From contig DGVD01000004.1 of the NCBI GenBank assembly GCA_002395835.1, positions 96,627 to 160,626 of the forward strand: a stretch of DNA of 64,000 nt. Direction: 5' to 3'. Below are positions 23,086-31,830 of the stretch, piece by piece. Numbering within the stretch: the first letter of the stretch is position 1; each line of letters opens with the position of its first letter. This DNA comes from Bacteroidales bacterium UBA4293. GTDB lineage: Bacteria > Bacteroidota > Bacteroidia > Bacteroidales > Bacteroidaceae. A model generated the notes under the pieces. That model was given only the letters and a program-made list of their open reading frames with translations. It was not told the DNA's origin and ran no database searches. The translations under genes and the position numbers were made by a program.

Positions 23086-24426
23086 TTATACTATTGGAAG
23101 TGAGTTCCCATTAATTTTGTGGTAAAGGTCTAAGGCAAAAACATCGGTCATTCCTGAAATGTAATCCAGAACGGCCATAACCTTACCATAAGTTGTGCTT
23201 GCGTTTATTTCGTATTGTTGGCTTACTCGTTTAATAAGCAGTTTAGAATAAGCCTTATTCGGATTCATTACAGCATCTGTGAAGGCTTCAATAAGTGTAC
23301 TGATAACTTTGAAACCTGCTAATTCAATATCAACAACATCTTTTGCCGAATAGATATTCTTGAATGACTTTTCTATGCAAAGTTGATATGCTTTACGTGG
23401 AATACTACTAATGTGTTGGATGAGGCTTCCTTCAAATGTACCATTTAAGATTTCTTCCTCGTGGGCTATGAAGGTCTTTGTGCATTCGTGAACTAAGCAA
23501 CTGATGACACAGGAGCGCAAATATACAATCTGTTCATTAATGTCTGTGACGAAACTACAAGTATCTAAAATGCGTTTTTTCCTGTTTTCATCGAAAAATT
23601 CCATCATCAATTCTTTCGTTTCATCAGTACTTATAAATTTTAATTTATGAGCATCTTCTATGTCCATGATTTCATAGCAGATATCGTCGGCTGCTTCTAC
23701 TAGATAGACTAGAGGATGCCGGGCAAATTTTAGGGGGTTACCTGGTTCGCTTAATTGTAAAATACCTAATTCTTGTGCAATCTTAAGATAATCATTTTTT
23801 TCACTTTGGAAGAAACCAAATTTTTGTTTCTTATTAGAAAGACTAGACTCAAAAGGATATTTAACAATACTAGCTAAGGTTGAATAGGTCATGACGAATC
23901 CACCAGGTCTGCGTCCAACAAACTGGTGAGTAAGTAGCCGAAATGCATTAGGATTCCCTTCATAATGGGTGATATCTTCCCATTCAGCCTGCGATAGCTG
24001 GTTCTTAAGCGCTAACCCGTCCCGTTCTGAAAAATAGGTGCCGATAGCAGTCTCACCAGAATGACCGAATGGTGGATTACCCATGTCGTGTGCTAAACAG
24101 GCTGCTGATACGATGGCACCAATTTCAGGAAGGTGAGTGCTTGCTAATTCTGGGTGGGCCTCAATTAGTTTATTGGCAACTTCGGAACCTAGAGAACGTC
24201 CTACACTAGCTACTTCAATGCTGTGTGTGAGTCTATTATGGACGAAGATACTGCCTGGGAGTGGAAAAACTTGTGTCTTGTTCTGAAGCCTTCGGAATGG
24301 TGCTGAAAATACTAACCTGTCATAATCCCTTTGGAATTCACTCCGGTCATGTGTTTTATAACCGTCCAATGATTCTTGTCCCAGTCGTTTTGTGGATAGT
24401 AGTTTCTCCCAGTTCATCCTAGTCAT
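23086..24426 (-). CDS. dgt: Deoxyguanosinetriphosphate triphosphohydrolase (HD superfamily)
   Basis: A 446-residue cytoplasmic enzyme that splits dGTP (or other dNTPs) into the nucleoside and triphosphate. The HD-type metal site is visible: H68 in RLTHSIEV, H113-D114 in CLAHDMGNPPFGHSGE, and a later conserved Asp in VEAADDICYEIMDIEDAHKL. Length is typical of the dGTPase-like family. It is divergent from dut, another enzyme controlling the dNTP pool, with 131 bp between the two starts. Confidence 0.9.
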   Translation of the reverse strand: MTRMNWEKLLSTKRLGQESLDGYKTHDRSEFQRDYDRLVFSAPFRRLQNKTQVFPLPGSIFVHNRLTHSIEVASVGRSLGSEVANKLIEAHPELASTHLPEIGAIVSAACLAHDMGNPPFGHSGETAIGTYFSERDGLALKNQLSQAEWEDITHYEGNPNAFRLLTHQFVGRRPGGFVMTYSTLASIVKYPFESSLSNKKQKFGFFQSEKNDYLKIAQELGILQLSEPGNPLKFARHPLVYLVEAADDICYEIMDIEDAHKLKFISTDETKELMMEFFDENRKKRILDTCSFVTDINEQIVYLRSCVISCLVHECTKTFIAHEEEILNGTFEGSLIQHISSIPRKAYQLCIEKSFKNIYSAKDVVDIELAGFKVISTLIEAFTDAVMNPNKAYSKLLIKRVSQQYEINASTTYGKVMAVLDYISGMTDVFALDLYHKINGNSLPIV

Positions 24427-24448
24427 CTTCTGAATCGTTTAATTATTG

Positions 24449-24456
24449 CAAAAATA
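24449..24456 (-). promoter_or_regulatory. -7 element of dgt
   Basis: On the minus strand TATTTTTG (24456-24449), an exact TAnnTTTG match 22 nt before the dgt ATG. Confidence 0.6.
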
Positions 24457-24520
24457 CATTGAAAATATTAACTGAGGGTTGTTTTCTTTAGAAAAAGTGG
24501 AAAAAATGATGGATTTTATG

Positions 24521-24528
24521 TAAATTTG
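24521..24528 (+). promoter_or_regulatory. -7 element of dut
   Basis: TAAATTTG, an exact match to TAnnTTTG, 29 nt before the dut ATG. It probably drives the long gene run that follows. Confidence 0.65.
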
Positions 24529-24557
24529 CATATCAAATATCAGTGTATTGAATAGTT

Positions 24558-24992
24558 ATGGACGTACAAATTATTAATAAAGGTCATCATCCTCTTCCAC
24601 AATATGCTACAGATATGTCTGCAGGTATGGATATACGCGCTAATTTGGATCAACCCATTGTTTTGAAACCAATGCAACGCTGTTTAGTTCCAACCGGTTT
24701 GTTTATATCTTTGCCTGATGGATATGAGGCTCAGATTCGTCCTCGTAGTGGCCTAGCTTTGAAGAAGGGTGTGACAGTTTTAAATACTCCTGGGACAATA
24801 GATGCTGATTATCGTGGTGAAATTGGTATTATTCTAATAAACTTGTCTCAAGAAGATTTTGTTATTGAAGATGGTGAGCGTGTAGCTCAAATGATTATTA
24901 CCCGTTATGAGCAGATACGTTGGAGGCCTGTTGAAGTTTTGGATGAAACAGAACGTGGAGCAGGTGGATTTGGGCACTCTGGTGTAAAATGA
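24558..24992 (+). CDS. dut: Deoxyuridine 5'-triphosphate nucleotidohydrolase (dUTPase)
   Basis: A 144-residue trimeric dUTPase converting dUTP to dUMP and pyrophosphate, which keeps uracil out of DNA and feeds dTMP synthesis. All five family motifs are present: DMSAGMDIRA (motif 1), PRSGLALKKGV (2), NTPGTIDADYRGEIG (3), DGERVAQMII (4) and RGAGGFGHSG (5, closes over the active site). The following TPR gene overlaps its stop by 4 nt. Confidence 0.96.
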   Translation: MDVQIINKGHHPLPQYATDMSAGMDIRANLDQPIVLKPMQRCLVPTGLFISLPDGYEAQIRPRSGLALKKGVTVLNTPGTIDADYRGEIGIILINLSQEDFVIEDGERVAQMIITRYEQIRWRPVEVLDETERGAGGFGHSGVK

Positions 24993-26710
24993 GCATGAGT
25001 TTAACCAAAAGAATCATATTTAGCCTTGTATGCTTGTTTGCAGTAGGCTATTCTTTTGCTACTGAATTACCAAAAGAGGTTCAGCGGCGGTTCGACTATT
25101 TTTATATGGAGGCTGTCCGGATGCGTAATTTGGGGAAATATGCAGAAGCTTATGAATTATATAAACATGCTCTTCTTATAAATCCCAATGCTCCAGAAGC
25201 TTTGTTCGATATGGCCAGTTTTTATAATTATTGGGGTTCCAGAGAGGAAACTCAGTATTATTATGAGAAAGCAGCAGAGTTGGCTCCAACTAATACTTGG
25301 TATCAGCAAGTATTAGGAAATTTTTATTATAGGAATGGTCAAATAGACGAAGCCATTAATGTTTATGAAAAAATGGCTGCGAACACTCCGGAAAAGTCAG
25401 AAGTTTTTTATGAACTCTTATCTTTTTATTCTCAAAAGCAGGATTACGAGAAATGTATTTGGGCGCTGAATAAATTGGAAAGTCTGGATGGGAAGAGTGA
25501 ACAAATCAGTATGGAAAAATACCATATGTTTCTTAGATTGGGTGATAAAGCAAAAGCGTTTAGTGAGATAGAAGCTTTAGCTGAAAAATATCCTAATGAT
25601 TATCGCTACAAAGTGGTTTTGGGAGATCTTTATTTAGATAATAATTTACCTAAGAAGGCTTTTGAGATTTATCAAAGTGTGCTAAAGGAAGAGCCACAGA
25701 ATGTGCAAGCGCAACTTTCTATGGTTTCTTATTTAGAAAAGCAAGGCAGGAAAGAGGATGCAGGGCAAGCGTTGGAGGCTTTGGTCTTGAATCCATCGCT
25801 AGATGATGAAATTAGAGTTTCCCTGATGCGTAAGATTATCTACAATAGTGAAGAAGAAAAAAAAGATAGTATTCATGTTTTGAACCTTTTTAACCAGATT
25901 TTGGAGAGTCCTCAAGGTAATGCAGATATGGCCATGCTTTGTACGCAGTATAAAGTTTTGAAAAAAATGTCCAAAGAGGAAATAACTACATCGTTAAGGA
26001 AGGTGGTAAAATTGGATCCTAGTAATGCTGGAGCTCGTTTGCAGTTGATGCAGTATGCTTTTGAAAGGGAGGATTTCAATGATGCCATTCAGCTTTGTCA
26101 AGAAGCCATTGAGTACACTCCAGAAGAGGTGGCATTTTATTATTATCAAGGTTTGTCTTATCTTCAAAGTAACCAGAATGATGAAGCTTTGAATGTTTTT
26201 AAGCGGGGTAGCCAGTATATTACGTCTAATACAGATACTGAACTTGCGTCTAATATTTTCGGAGCTATGGGTGATATTTATCATGAGAAGAATATGTGTA
26301 AGGAGGCTTATGAAGCTTATGATTCAGCTTTAGTTTATAAGCCAGATAATGTTCTTGTTCTTAACAATTATGCATATTACCTGGCACTGGAAAAAAAGGA
26401 TTTGGAGAAAGCAGAGGCAATGAGTTTTAGAACGATTAAGGCTGATCCTAAGTCTTATAATGAACTAGATACGTATGCTTGGATTTTGTTCTTGGAGGAA
26501 AAGTTTACGGAAGCCAAAATCTATATAGAACAATCTCTTAAGAATGGTGGTGACTCTCATCCTGGTATAGTAGAACATGCAGGTGATATCTTTTTTGTTA
26601 ATGGAGACTTAAAGAAAGCAATGGATTATTGGCAACAAGCTGATGAAATGGGCTCTGATTCTAAAACTTTGAAGAAGAAGATTAAGCAGAAAAAATATAT
26701 AGAAGACTAA
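24989..26710 (+). CDS. Exported tetratricopeptide repeat protein
   Basis: A 573-residue protein with an N-terminal signal (after MSMSLTKR, hydrophobic IIFSLVCLFAVGYSFA). The rest is tandem TPR-like helical hairpins: YAEAYELYKHALLINPNAPE, FEIYQSVLKEEPQNVQAQLS and EAYEAYDSALVYKPDNVLVL are clear units. It ends KKKIKQKKYIED. Such proteins are periplasmic or lipid-linked scaffolds. It overlaps dut by ATGA at the start and the lipoprotein gene by one base at the end, so the three are translated together. With the DUF4292 and EnvC-like genes it probably forms an envelope assembly group; the partner is unknown. Confidence 0.85.
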   Translation: MSMSLTKRIIFSLVCLFAVGYSFATELPKEVQRRFDYFYMEAVRMRNLGKYAEAYELYKHALLINPNAPEALFDMASFYNYWGSREETQYYYEKAAELAPTNTWYQQVLGNFYYRNGQIDEAINVYEKMAANTPEKSEVFYELLSFYSQKQDYEKCIWALNKLESLDGKSEQISMEKYHMFLRLGDKAKAFSEIEALAEKYPNDYRYKVVLGDLYLDNNLPKKAFEIYQSVLKEEPQNVQAQLSMVSYLEKQGRKEDAGQALEALVLNPSLDDEIRVSLMRKIIYNSEEEKKDSIHVLNLFNQILESPQGNADMAMLCTQYKVLKKMSKEEITTSLRKVVKLDPSNAGARLQLMQYAFEREDFNDAIQLCQEAIEYTPEEVAFYYYQGLSYLQSNQNDEALNVFKRGSQYITSNTDTELASNIFGAMGDIYHEKNMCKEAYEAYDSALVYKPDNVLVLNNYAYYLALEKKDLEKAEAMSFRTIKADPKSYNELDTYAWILFLEEKFTEAKIYIEQSLKNGGDSHPGIVEHAGDIFFVNGDLKKAMDYWQQADEMGSDSKTLKKKIKQKKYIED

Positions 26711-27519
26711 TGTGTAAAATAATTAGATTGCTTTTACTTGCTTTGCCTATTTTGTTGGGTGCGTGTGGTACATCTAGGAAAACATTTAATGGCAAATTGG
26801 ATGCAGAAACTCTTACTGCAGAACAGGTTGTTGCTGCTGTAGGGAAAACTGTGATTCCTGATGAATGCTTGTCTGCCAAGATGAACTTCCGATTTAAGAG
26901 TGGTTCTCAAGTTTTGTCTGTAGGTGGAAACCTAAAGATGAAGAGAAATGATGTGATTCAACTATCACTTGTGGCTTTGGGGCTGATGGAAGCAGCTCGG
27001 ATAGAATTTACTCCGGAAGATGTTTTGGTTATAGATCGCATTAACAAACGATATATAAAAGCTGCATACAGTGAGTTTCATTTTTTGGAGGAGTCTGGTA
27101 TCGATTTTTCAGTACTTGAGTCTCTTTTTAGAAATGAAATATTTATGCCATCAGGACAACGCTGCTTGTCTTTGGAGTATACTACAAGTGGAAATGCCAC
27201 TGTAGTTTGCCAGAATACTCGTCTCAAGTTTAAGTTTCTAACATCCTTGGCTACTTCTTTAGTGCAGCAGACTCAAATATCATCTGTTAGAGGTGGTAGT
27301 GCTGAGTTTGATTGGTCATATTCTGATTTTTCCGCTTATAGTGGAAGGTATTTCCCATTATCACATAAGATTAAACTTGTGGGTATGGGAAAGGATGCAG
27401 AAGTTCAAATACAGTTAAGGAATCTGTCTAATGAATCTGGGTGGGAAACACGTACGAAAGTAAAGACTTCTTATCAAGAAATGAAGGCAGAAGACCTTTT
27501 GAAAATGTTGCGTCTTTAA
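26710..27519 (+). CDS. DUF4292-family lipoprotein
   Basis: A 269-residue lipoprotein: signal MCKIIRLLLLALPILLGACG with lipobox LGAC. The mature domain (SAKMNFRFKSGSQVLSVGGN, VIQLSLVALGLMEAARIEFT, and later strands) resembles the half-barrel LolA/LolB-like fold assigned to DUF4292 in Bacteroidota. A role in moving lipids or lipoproteins across the periplasm would fit but is not proven. Its ATG shares the last base of the preceding TAA. The next gene starts 5 nt after its stop. Confidence 0.78.
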   Translation: MCKIIRLLLLALPILLGACGTSRKTFNGKLDAETLTAEQVVAAVGKTVIPDECLSAKMNFRFKSGSQVLSVGGNLKMKRNDVIQLSLVALGLMEAARIEFTPEDVLVIDRINKRYIKAAYSEFHFLEESGIDFSVLESLFRNEIFMPSGQRCLSLEYTTSGNATVVCQNTRLKFKFLTSLATSLVQQTQISSVRGGSAEFDWSYSDFSAYSGRYFPLSHKIKLVGMGKDAEVQIQLRNLSNESGWETRTKVKTSYQEMKAEDLLKMLRL

Positions 27520-27524
27520 GGCTT

Positions 27525-28910
27525 ATGAAATATTTTGTACTGATATTGTCTTTTTTCTGTTGCTTGGTTTTGAACGTTTCGGGCCAGACCAATAAGAAAA
27601 TCCGGAATCTAAAAGCTCAGCGCTCAGAACTGCAGAAGCAGATTACTGAGTCTGAGAAGATGCTCCGTACCATGAAGAAGGACGTGAAAAGTCAGTTGAG
27701 CGACTTGGCAATTTTGAATGGTCAAATTAACAATCAACAAAAATATGTGACTGCTATAGAAGAAGATATAAAGGCCTTAGATAAAGAAATAGCTTTAGTA
27801 GAGACTGAATTGGACACTCTAGAAGCAAATTTGAATAGTATGAAAGAAAAGTATCTTAAATCTGTACAGTATGCATATAAAGAGAATCATACCATTCAAG
27901 ATAAACTGATGTTTATATTTTCTGCAGAAACAGTTTCTCAAATGTTTCGTAGGATGCGTTATGTTAGAGAATACACTACGTATCTTAGAGTTCAAGGTGA
28001 GCAAGTGAAGGAACAGCAGAAAACTGTGCAGCAAAAAAAAGCAGATCTCTTGGCGGCTAAGGGTGAAAAATCAAGTCTTTTGAGGCAGAGTGAGCAAGAA
28101 CGCAAGAAACTGGAGGTTAAGAAAGACGAACAAAAACAATTGCTGTTTAGCCTTCAGAAGAAGCAAAAAGATGTTCAAAAGGAAATCTCTCAGAAGCAAA
28201 AACAGAGTCAGCGTCTAAATGAGCAGATAGATCGTTTAGTTGAGCAGGAGATTGCAGCGGCAAAGAAACGTGAGGAAGAAAGACGTAAGAAAGAGATGGC
28301 CCGTCTTGAAGCAGAACGTAGAAAAAAGGCTGAATTAGCTAAGAATTCGGAAAAAGAAGTAGCTACTGGTAAAGAAAGTGAAAACATAGGCAAGTCTTCT
28401 TCTAAGTCTGTGGCTTCTGGTAATAACTCTAACACATCCAAGGCTAAGGCAGAGCGTATGGGTGCATATAAAGTTGATGACGAGGATCGTTTAGTCTCAG
28501 GAGGGTTTGAAAGAAATAAAGGGTTAATGCCGGTTCCTATCACTGGACCTTATATGATAGTTGGTCACTATGGTGTTTATACTGTAGCAGGATTAAAAGG
28601 TGTAAAATTGGATAACAAAGGTATTGATATTAAAGGACAGTCGGGGGCTAGTGCCCGTTCTATTTTTCAGGGTGAGGTGTCTAGTGTTTTCTCTTACGGA
28701 GGAATGCGAGGCGTTTTGATTCGCCATGGAAGCTATATATCTGTTTATTGTAATCTATCTTCAGTGAATGTTCGTGCAGGGCAGAAAGTTAAGGCTCGTG
28801 ATGCCATAGGAAAAGTGGCTCGAAATGAAGATGGGGATTATGTTCTCCAGTTCCAGTTGCGAAGAGAGACTAGGAAACTGAATCCTGAGCAATGGTTAAG
28901 TAGGCGTTAA
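27525..28910 (+). CDS. EnvC-like murein hydrolase activator with degenerate LytM (M23) domain
   Basis: I chose the start MKYFVLILSFFCCLVLNVSGQ at 27525, a good signal peptide after the DUF4292 stop; a longer frame from 27441 runs inside that gene. The product has 461 residues. Residues about 25-290 are a long coiled coil rich in Lys, Glu and Gln. Residues about 340-460 are an M23 fold, but the zinc ligands are missing: NKGIDIKG stands where HxGxD is expected, YCNL where YxHL is expected, and VLQFQL in place of HLHF. This is the state of EnvC, which activates amidases rather than cutting peptidoglycan, so a role in septal cell-wall splitting is likely. Spacing to neighbours is 5 nt and -1 nt. 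Confidence 0.85.
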   Translation: MKYFVLILSFFCCLVLNVSGQTNKKIRNLKAQRSELQKQITESEKMLRTMKKDVKSQLSDLAILNGQINNQQKYVTAIEEDIKALDKEIALVETELDTLEANLNSMKEKYLKSVQYAYKENHTIQDKLMFIFSAETVSQMFRRMRYVREYTTYLRVQGEQVKEQQKTVQQKKADLLAAKGEKSSLLRQSEQERKKLEVKKDEQKQLLFSLQKKQKDVQKEISQKQKQSQRLNEQIDRLVEQEIAAAKKREEERRKKEMARLEAERRKKAELAKNSEKEVATGKESENIGKSSSKSVASGNNSNTSKAKAERMGAYKVDDEDRLVSGGFERNKGLMPVPITGPYMIVGHYGVYTVAGLKGVKLDNKGIDIKGQSGASARSIFQGEVSSVFSYGGMRGVLIRHGSYISVYCNLSSVNVRAGQKVKARDAIGKVARNEDGDYVLQFQLRRETRKLNPEQWLSRR

Positions 28911-29980
28911 TGGATAATATTGTTGTAAAAACAAAAGAAGCAGTTGATTTATTGACTCGGATGATTGAGATACCTTCTTTTAGCCGAGAAGAGGGTGCTG
29001 TGGCTGATTTAGTTTTTGACAAACTGCAGAAGGATGGATTGGAACCTCATCGCATTGGCAATAATGTTTGGTGTGTGGATCCTTATTACGATGCCCTTAA
29101 GCCCACGATTCTTTTAGATGCTCATTTAGATACAGTAAAACCTGTTTCTGCTTGGACAAAAAATCCATTCAAGGCTACGGTGGAAGGAGATTGTATCTTT
29201 GGATTAGGGAGCAATGATGATGGCGCTAGTGTTGTGTCTTTGATGCAGGTATATAAAACTTTGATAGGCTCATGCCAGTCATATAATTTGGTTTACTCAG
29301 CTTCGTGTGAAGAGGAAGTTTCGGGTAGTGCAGGATTGGAATGTGTACTTCCATTGTTACCTCCCATTCACGTAGGTTTGGTAGGGGAGCCTACAAATAT
29401 GCAACCAGCCATTGCCGAAAAGGGGTTAATGGTGCTTGATGCGATAGCTTATGGGAAAGCAGGTCATGCAGCTCGTGACGAAGGTGAAAATGCCATTTAT
29501 AAGGCAATAGCAGATATTGGTAGGATTAAAGATCTCAGTCTCAATCGAGTTTCTCCTTTACTTGGACCCGTGAAAATGACAGTGACCATGGTACATGCAG
29601 GCACTCAGCATAATGTCATTCCAGATCAATGCACTTTTGTAGTGGATGTTAGGAGTAATGAACTTTATTCTAATAAGGAATTGTACGATTATATCTGTTT
29701 GCATGTTAGTAGTGACATTAAGGCTCGTTCATTTAGATTAAATTCATCTAGTATAGATGCAGAGCATCCTTTAGTATTAAAAACATTGGAAATGGGTCTA
29801 GTCCCATTTGGATCTCCTACATTGTCAAATCAAGCCTTGATGCCTTTCCCATCAATGAAATTGGGACCAGGTTGTTCTTCTCGTTCGCACACAGCAAATG
29901 AGTTCATTAAAATATCTGAAATAGATCACGCCATCAGACTATATTTGGAATTGTTGGATGGCTTAAAATTAGAAAAATAA
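28910..29980 (+). CDS. argE: M20 deacylase, ArgE-type (N-acylornithine/N-acylcitrulline deacylase)
   Basis: A 356-residue zinc peptidase-family protein. Metal-site segments: LDAHLDTVKPVSAWTKNPF (His and Asp), LGSNDDGASVVSLMQVY (bridging Asp) and ASCEEEVSGSAGLE (catalytic Glu pair); the dimerisation domain is about 170-275. In Bacteroides the homologue removes the N-acyl group from citrulline in the variant arginine route, which matches the argF'-type carbamoyltransferase in this window. It overlaps the EnvC-like gene by one base, away from the other arg genes. A related dipeptidase such as DapE cannot be fully excluded. Confidence 0.8.
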   Translation: MDNIVVKTKEAVDLLTRMIEIPSFSREEGAVADLVFDKLQKDGLEPHRIGNNVWCVDPYYDALKPTILLDAHLDTVKPVSAWTKNPFKATVEGDCIFGLGSNDDGASVVSLMQVYKTLIGSCQSYNLVYSASCEEEVSGSAGLECVLPLLPPIHVGLVGEPTNMQPAIAEKGLMVLDAIAYGKAGHAARDEGENAIYKAIADIGRIKDLSLNRVSPLLGPVKMTVTMVHAGTQHNVIPDQCTFVVDVRSNELYSNKELYDYICLHVSSDIKARSFRLNSSSIDAEHPLVLKTLEMGLVPFGSPTLSNQALMPFPSMKLGPGCSSRSHTANEFIKISEIDHAIRLYLELLDGLKLEK

Positions 29981-29997
29981 CTTAAACTACTATAACA

Positions 29998-31815
29998 ATG
30001 GAGCATAAGGTTTTACATCTAGGAAAGCTTGCTGATACGCAAGCCCAGAATAGAGGTTCACAAACTGCAATTCGATGTAGGGATGATGCTACAGGACTAT
30101 GGCAATCTGTCACTTGGACACAATTTGCCAAGAATGTAAATCAATTGGCCTGTGCCATGTTGGCAAATGGAGTAAAGCATCAGGAGAATTTAGGTATTTT
30201 CTCCCAAAATATGGCAAAGGGCCTTTATACTGATTTTGCTGCCTTTAGTATTGGTGCTGTAACTATACCTCTTTATGCTACGAGTTCAGAAACTCAGGTT
30301 CAGTATATTGTGAATGATGCTAAGATTCGCTATCTTTTCGTTGGTGAGCAACAGCAGTATGATACAGCCTTCCGGGCTCATTCTCTTTGTCCAACATTGC
30401 ATAAACTGATTATTTATGATTCCAAAGTGGTGATGAATCCTCAAGACAAGACTTCTGTTTATTATACGGATTTTGTAAAAGTCGATGAGAAGAAAATTTG
30501 GAAATACGAAGAGGAATTAAAGGAAAGGAAGGCGAATCTAAATGATGATGATATTGCAAATATCCTTTACACTTCAGGCACAACCGGAGAGTCTAAGGGT
30601 GTTATTCTGAAACATTCTAACTATATCGGTCAATTCGAAGCACACTTCAAGGTAATAAAATTCCTGTTTTGGCCTAATATGACTTCCATGGATTTCCTTC
30701 CATTGACACATGTATTCGAACGTGGTTGGACATTCCTTTGTCTAAGTGCAGGTGTGGTAGTCTGTGTAAATACAGATCCCCATGCTATTTTGCAGTCTAT
30801 ACAGGAAATTCATCCTAATGCCATGTGTGCTGTACCTCGATTTTGGGAGAAGGTTTATGATGGTGTAAACGCTAAGATTGCAGCCATGAGTTCTGTTATG
30901 CAGAAGGTGGTGAAAAGTGCCCTAAAAGTTGGTCGTGAGTATAATATAGAGTACGTATTAAAACGTAAGACTGCACCTATTTCTTTGTCTCTGAAATACC
31001 GGTTCTATGATAAACTAGTTTTTCAGAAATTGAAGAAAGCCATTGGTATGGAAAACGCATTGTTCCTTCCTACGGCAGGTGCCCCTATACCTCCCGCTAT
31101 TGAAGAGTTTATCCATTCAGTAGGAATTGGTTTGGTTGCAGGTTATGGATTGACAGAATCTTTGGCTACTGTAAGTTGTGATTACGGTGTAAAGACACTT
31201 GGTTCTGTTGGGCGTCCATTGCCTGGCATTGAGGTAAAGATTGGTGAGAATGATGAGATTTTGATTAAAGGCCCGGGTGTTACAAGTGGCTATTATAAAA
31301 AAGAATCTGCTACGCGTGAGGCTTTCGATAAGGATGGGTATTTCCATACTGGTGATGCAGGATATCTAAAGGACGGTGAACTTTTTATTACTGATCGCAT
31401 TAAGGATTTGTTCAAAACTTCTAATGGTAAATATATTTCACCGCAAGTGCTGGAAGGAAGGCTTTGTGTGGATAAATATATTGAACAATTGGCAGTCATA
31501 GCTGAGCAACGAAAGTTTGTTTCTGCATTAATAATTCCGGCATATGACCAGCTAAAAGCTTATGCAGCAGAGCATAAGATTGAGTATAAAGATATGAAGG
31601 ACTTATGTCAGAATAAGGAAATAAACCAGATGATAAAGACTCGTATAGATACTTTGCAGCAAACTTTTGCCTCTTATGAGCAAATTAAACGTTTTACCTT
31701 GTTACCTGAGCCATTTACAATGGATAAAGGGGAATTGACGAATACTTTGAAGATTAGGAGACAAGTGCTTTTGAAAAACTATTCAGCAGAGATTGATAAA
31801 ATGTACGAAACATAA
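29998..31815 (+). CDS. Long-chain fatty acid-CoA ligase (AMP-binding)
   Basis: A 605-residue acyl-adenylate-forming enzyme. The P-loop YTSGTTGESKGVIL lies near residue 191, GYGLTESLA near 381 and the adenylate motif YFHTGDAGYLKDGELFITD near 448, with KDLFKTSNGKYISP just after. It activates long-chain fatty acids with ATP and CoA at the membrane. Length and motifs match bacterial long-chain acyl-CoA synthetases of the FAA1 group. Gaps of 17 and 15 nt join it to argE and prfB. Exact acid preference is unknown. Confidence 0.9.
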   Translation: MEHKVLHLGKLADTQAQNRGSQTAIRCRDDATGLWQSVTWTQFAKNVNQLACAMLANGVKHQENLGIFSQNMAKGLYTDFAAFSIGAVTIPLYATSSETQVQYIVNDAKIRYLFVGEQQQYDTAFRAHSLCPTLHKLIIYDSKVVMNPQDKTSVYYTDFVKVDEKKIWKYEEELKERKANLNDDDIANILYTSGTTGESKGVILKHSNYIGQFEAHFKVIKFLFWPNMTSMDFLPLTHVFERGWTFLCLSAGVVVCVNTDPHAILQSIQEIHPNAMCAVPRFWEKVYDGVNAKIAAMSSVMQKVVKSALKVGREYNIEYVLKRKTAPISLSLKYRFYDKLVFQKLKKAIGMENALFLPTAGAPIPPAIEEFIHSVGIGLVAGYGLTESLATVSCDYGVKTLGSVGRPLPGIEVKIGENDEILIKGPGVTSGYYKKESATREAFDKDGYFHTGDAGYLKDGELFITDRIKDLFKTSNGKYISPQVLEGRLCVDKYIEQLAVIAEQRKFVSALIIPAYDQLKAYAAEHKIEYKDMKDLCQNKEINQMIKTRIDTLQQTFASYEQIKRFTLLPEPFTMDKGELTNTLKIRRQVLLKNYSAEIDKMYET

Positions 31816-31830
31816 TTAGTAATTGAGAAG

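Noticed and set aside
27441..27524. Upstream extension of the EnvC-like gene
   Set aside because: The extra 28 codons lie inside the DUF4292 gene in another frame and would bury the signal peptide that begins at 27525.
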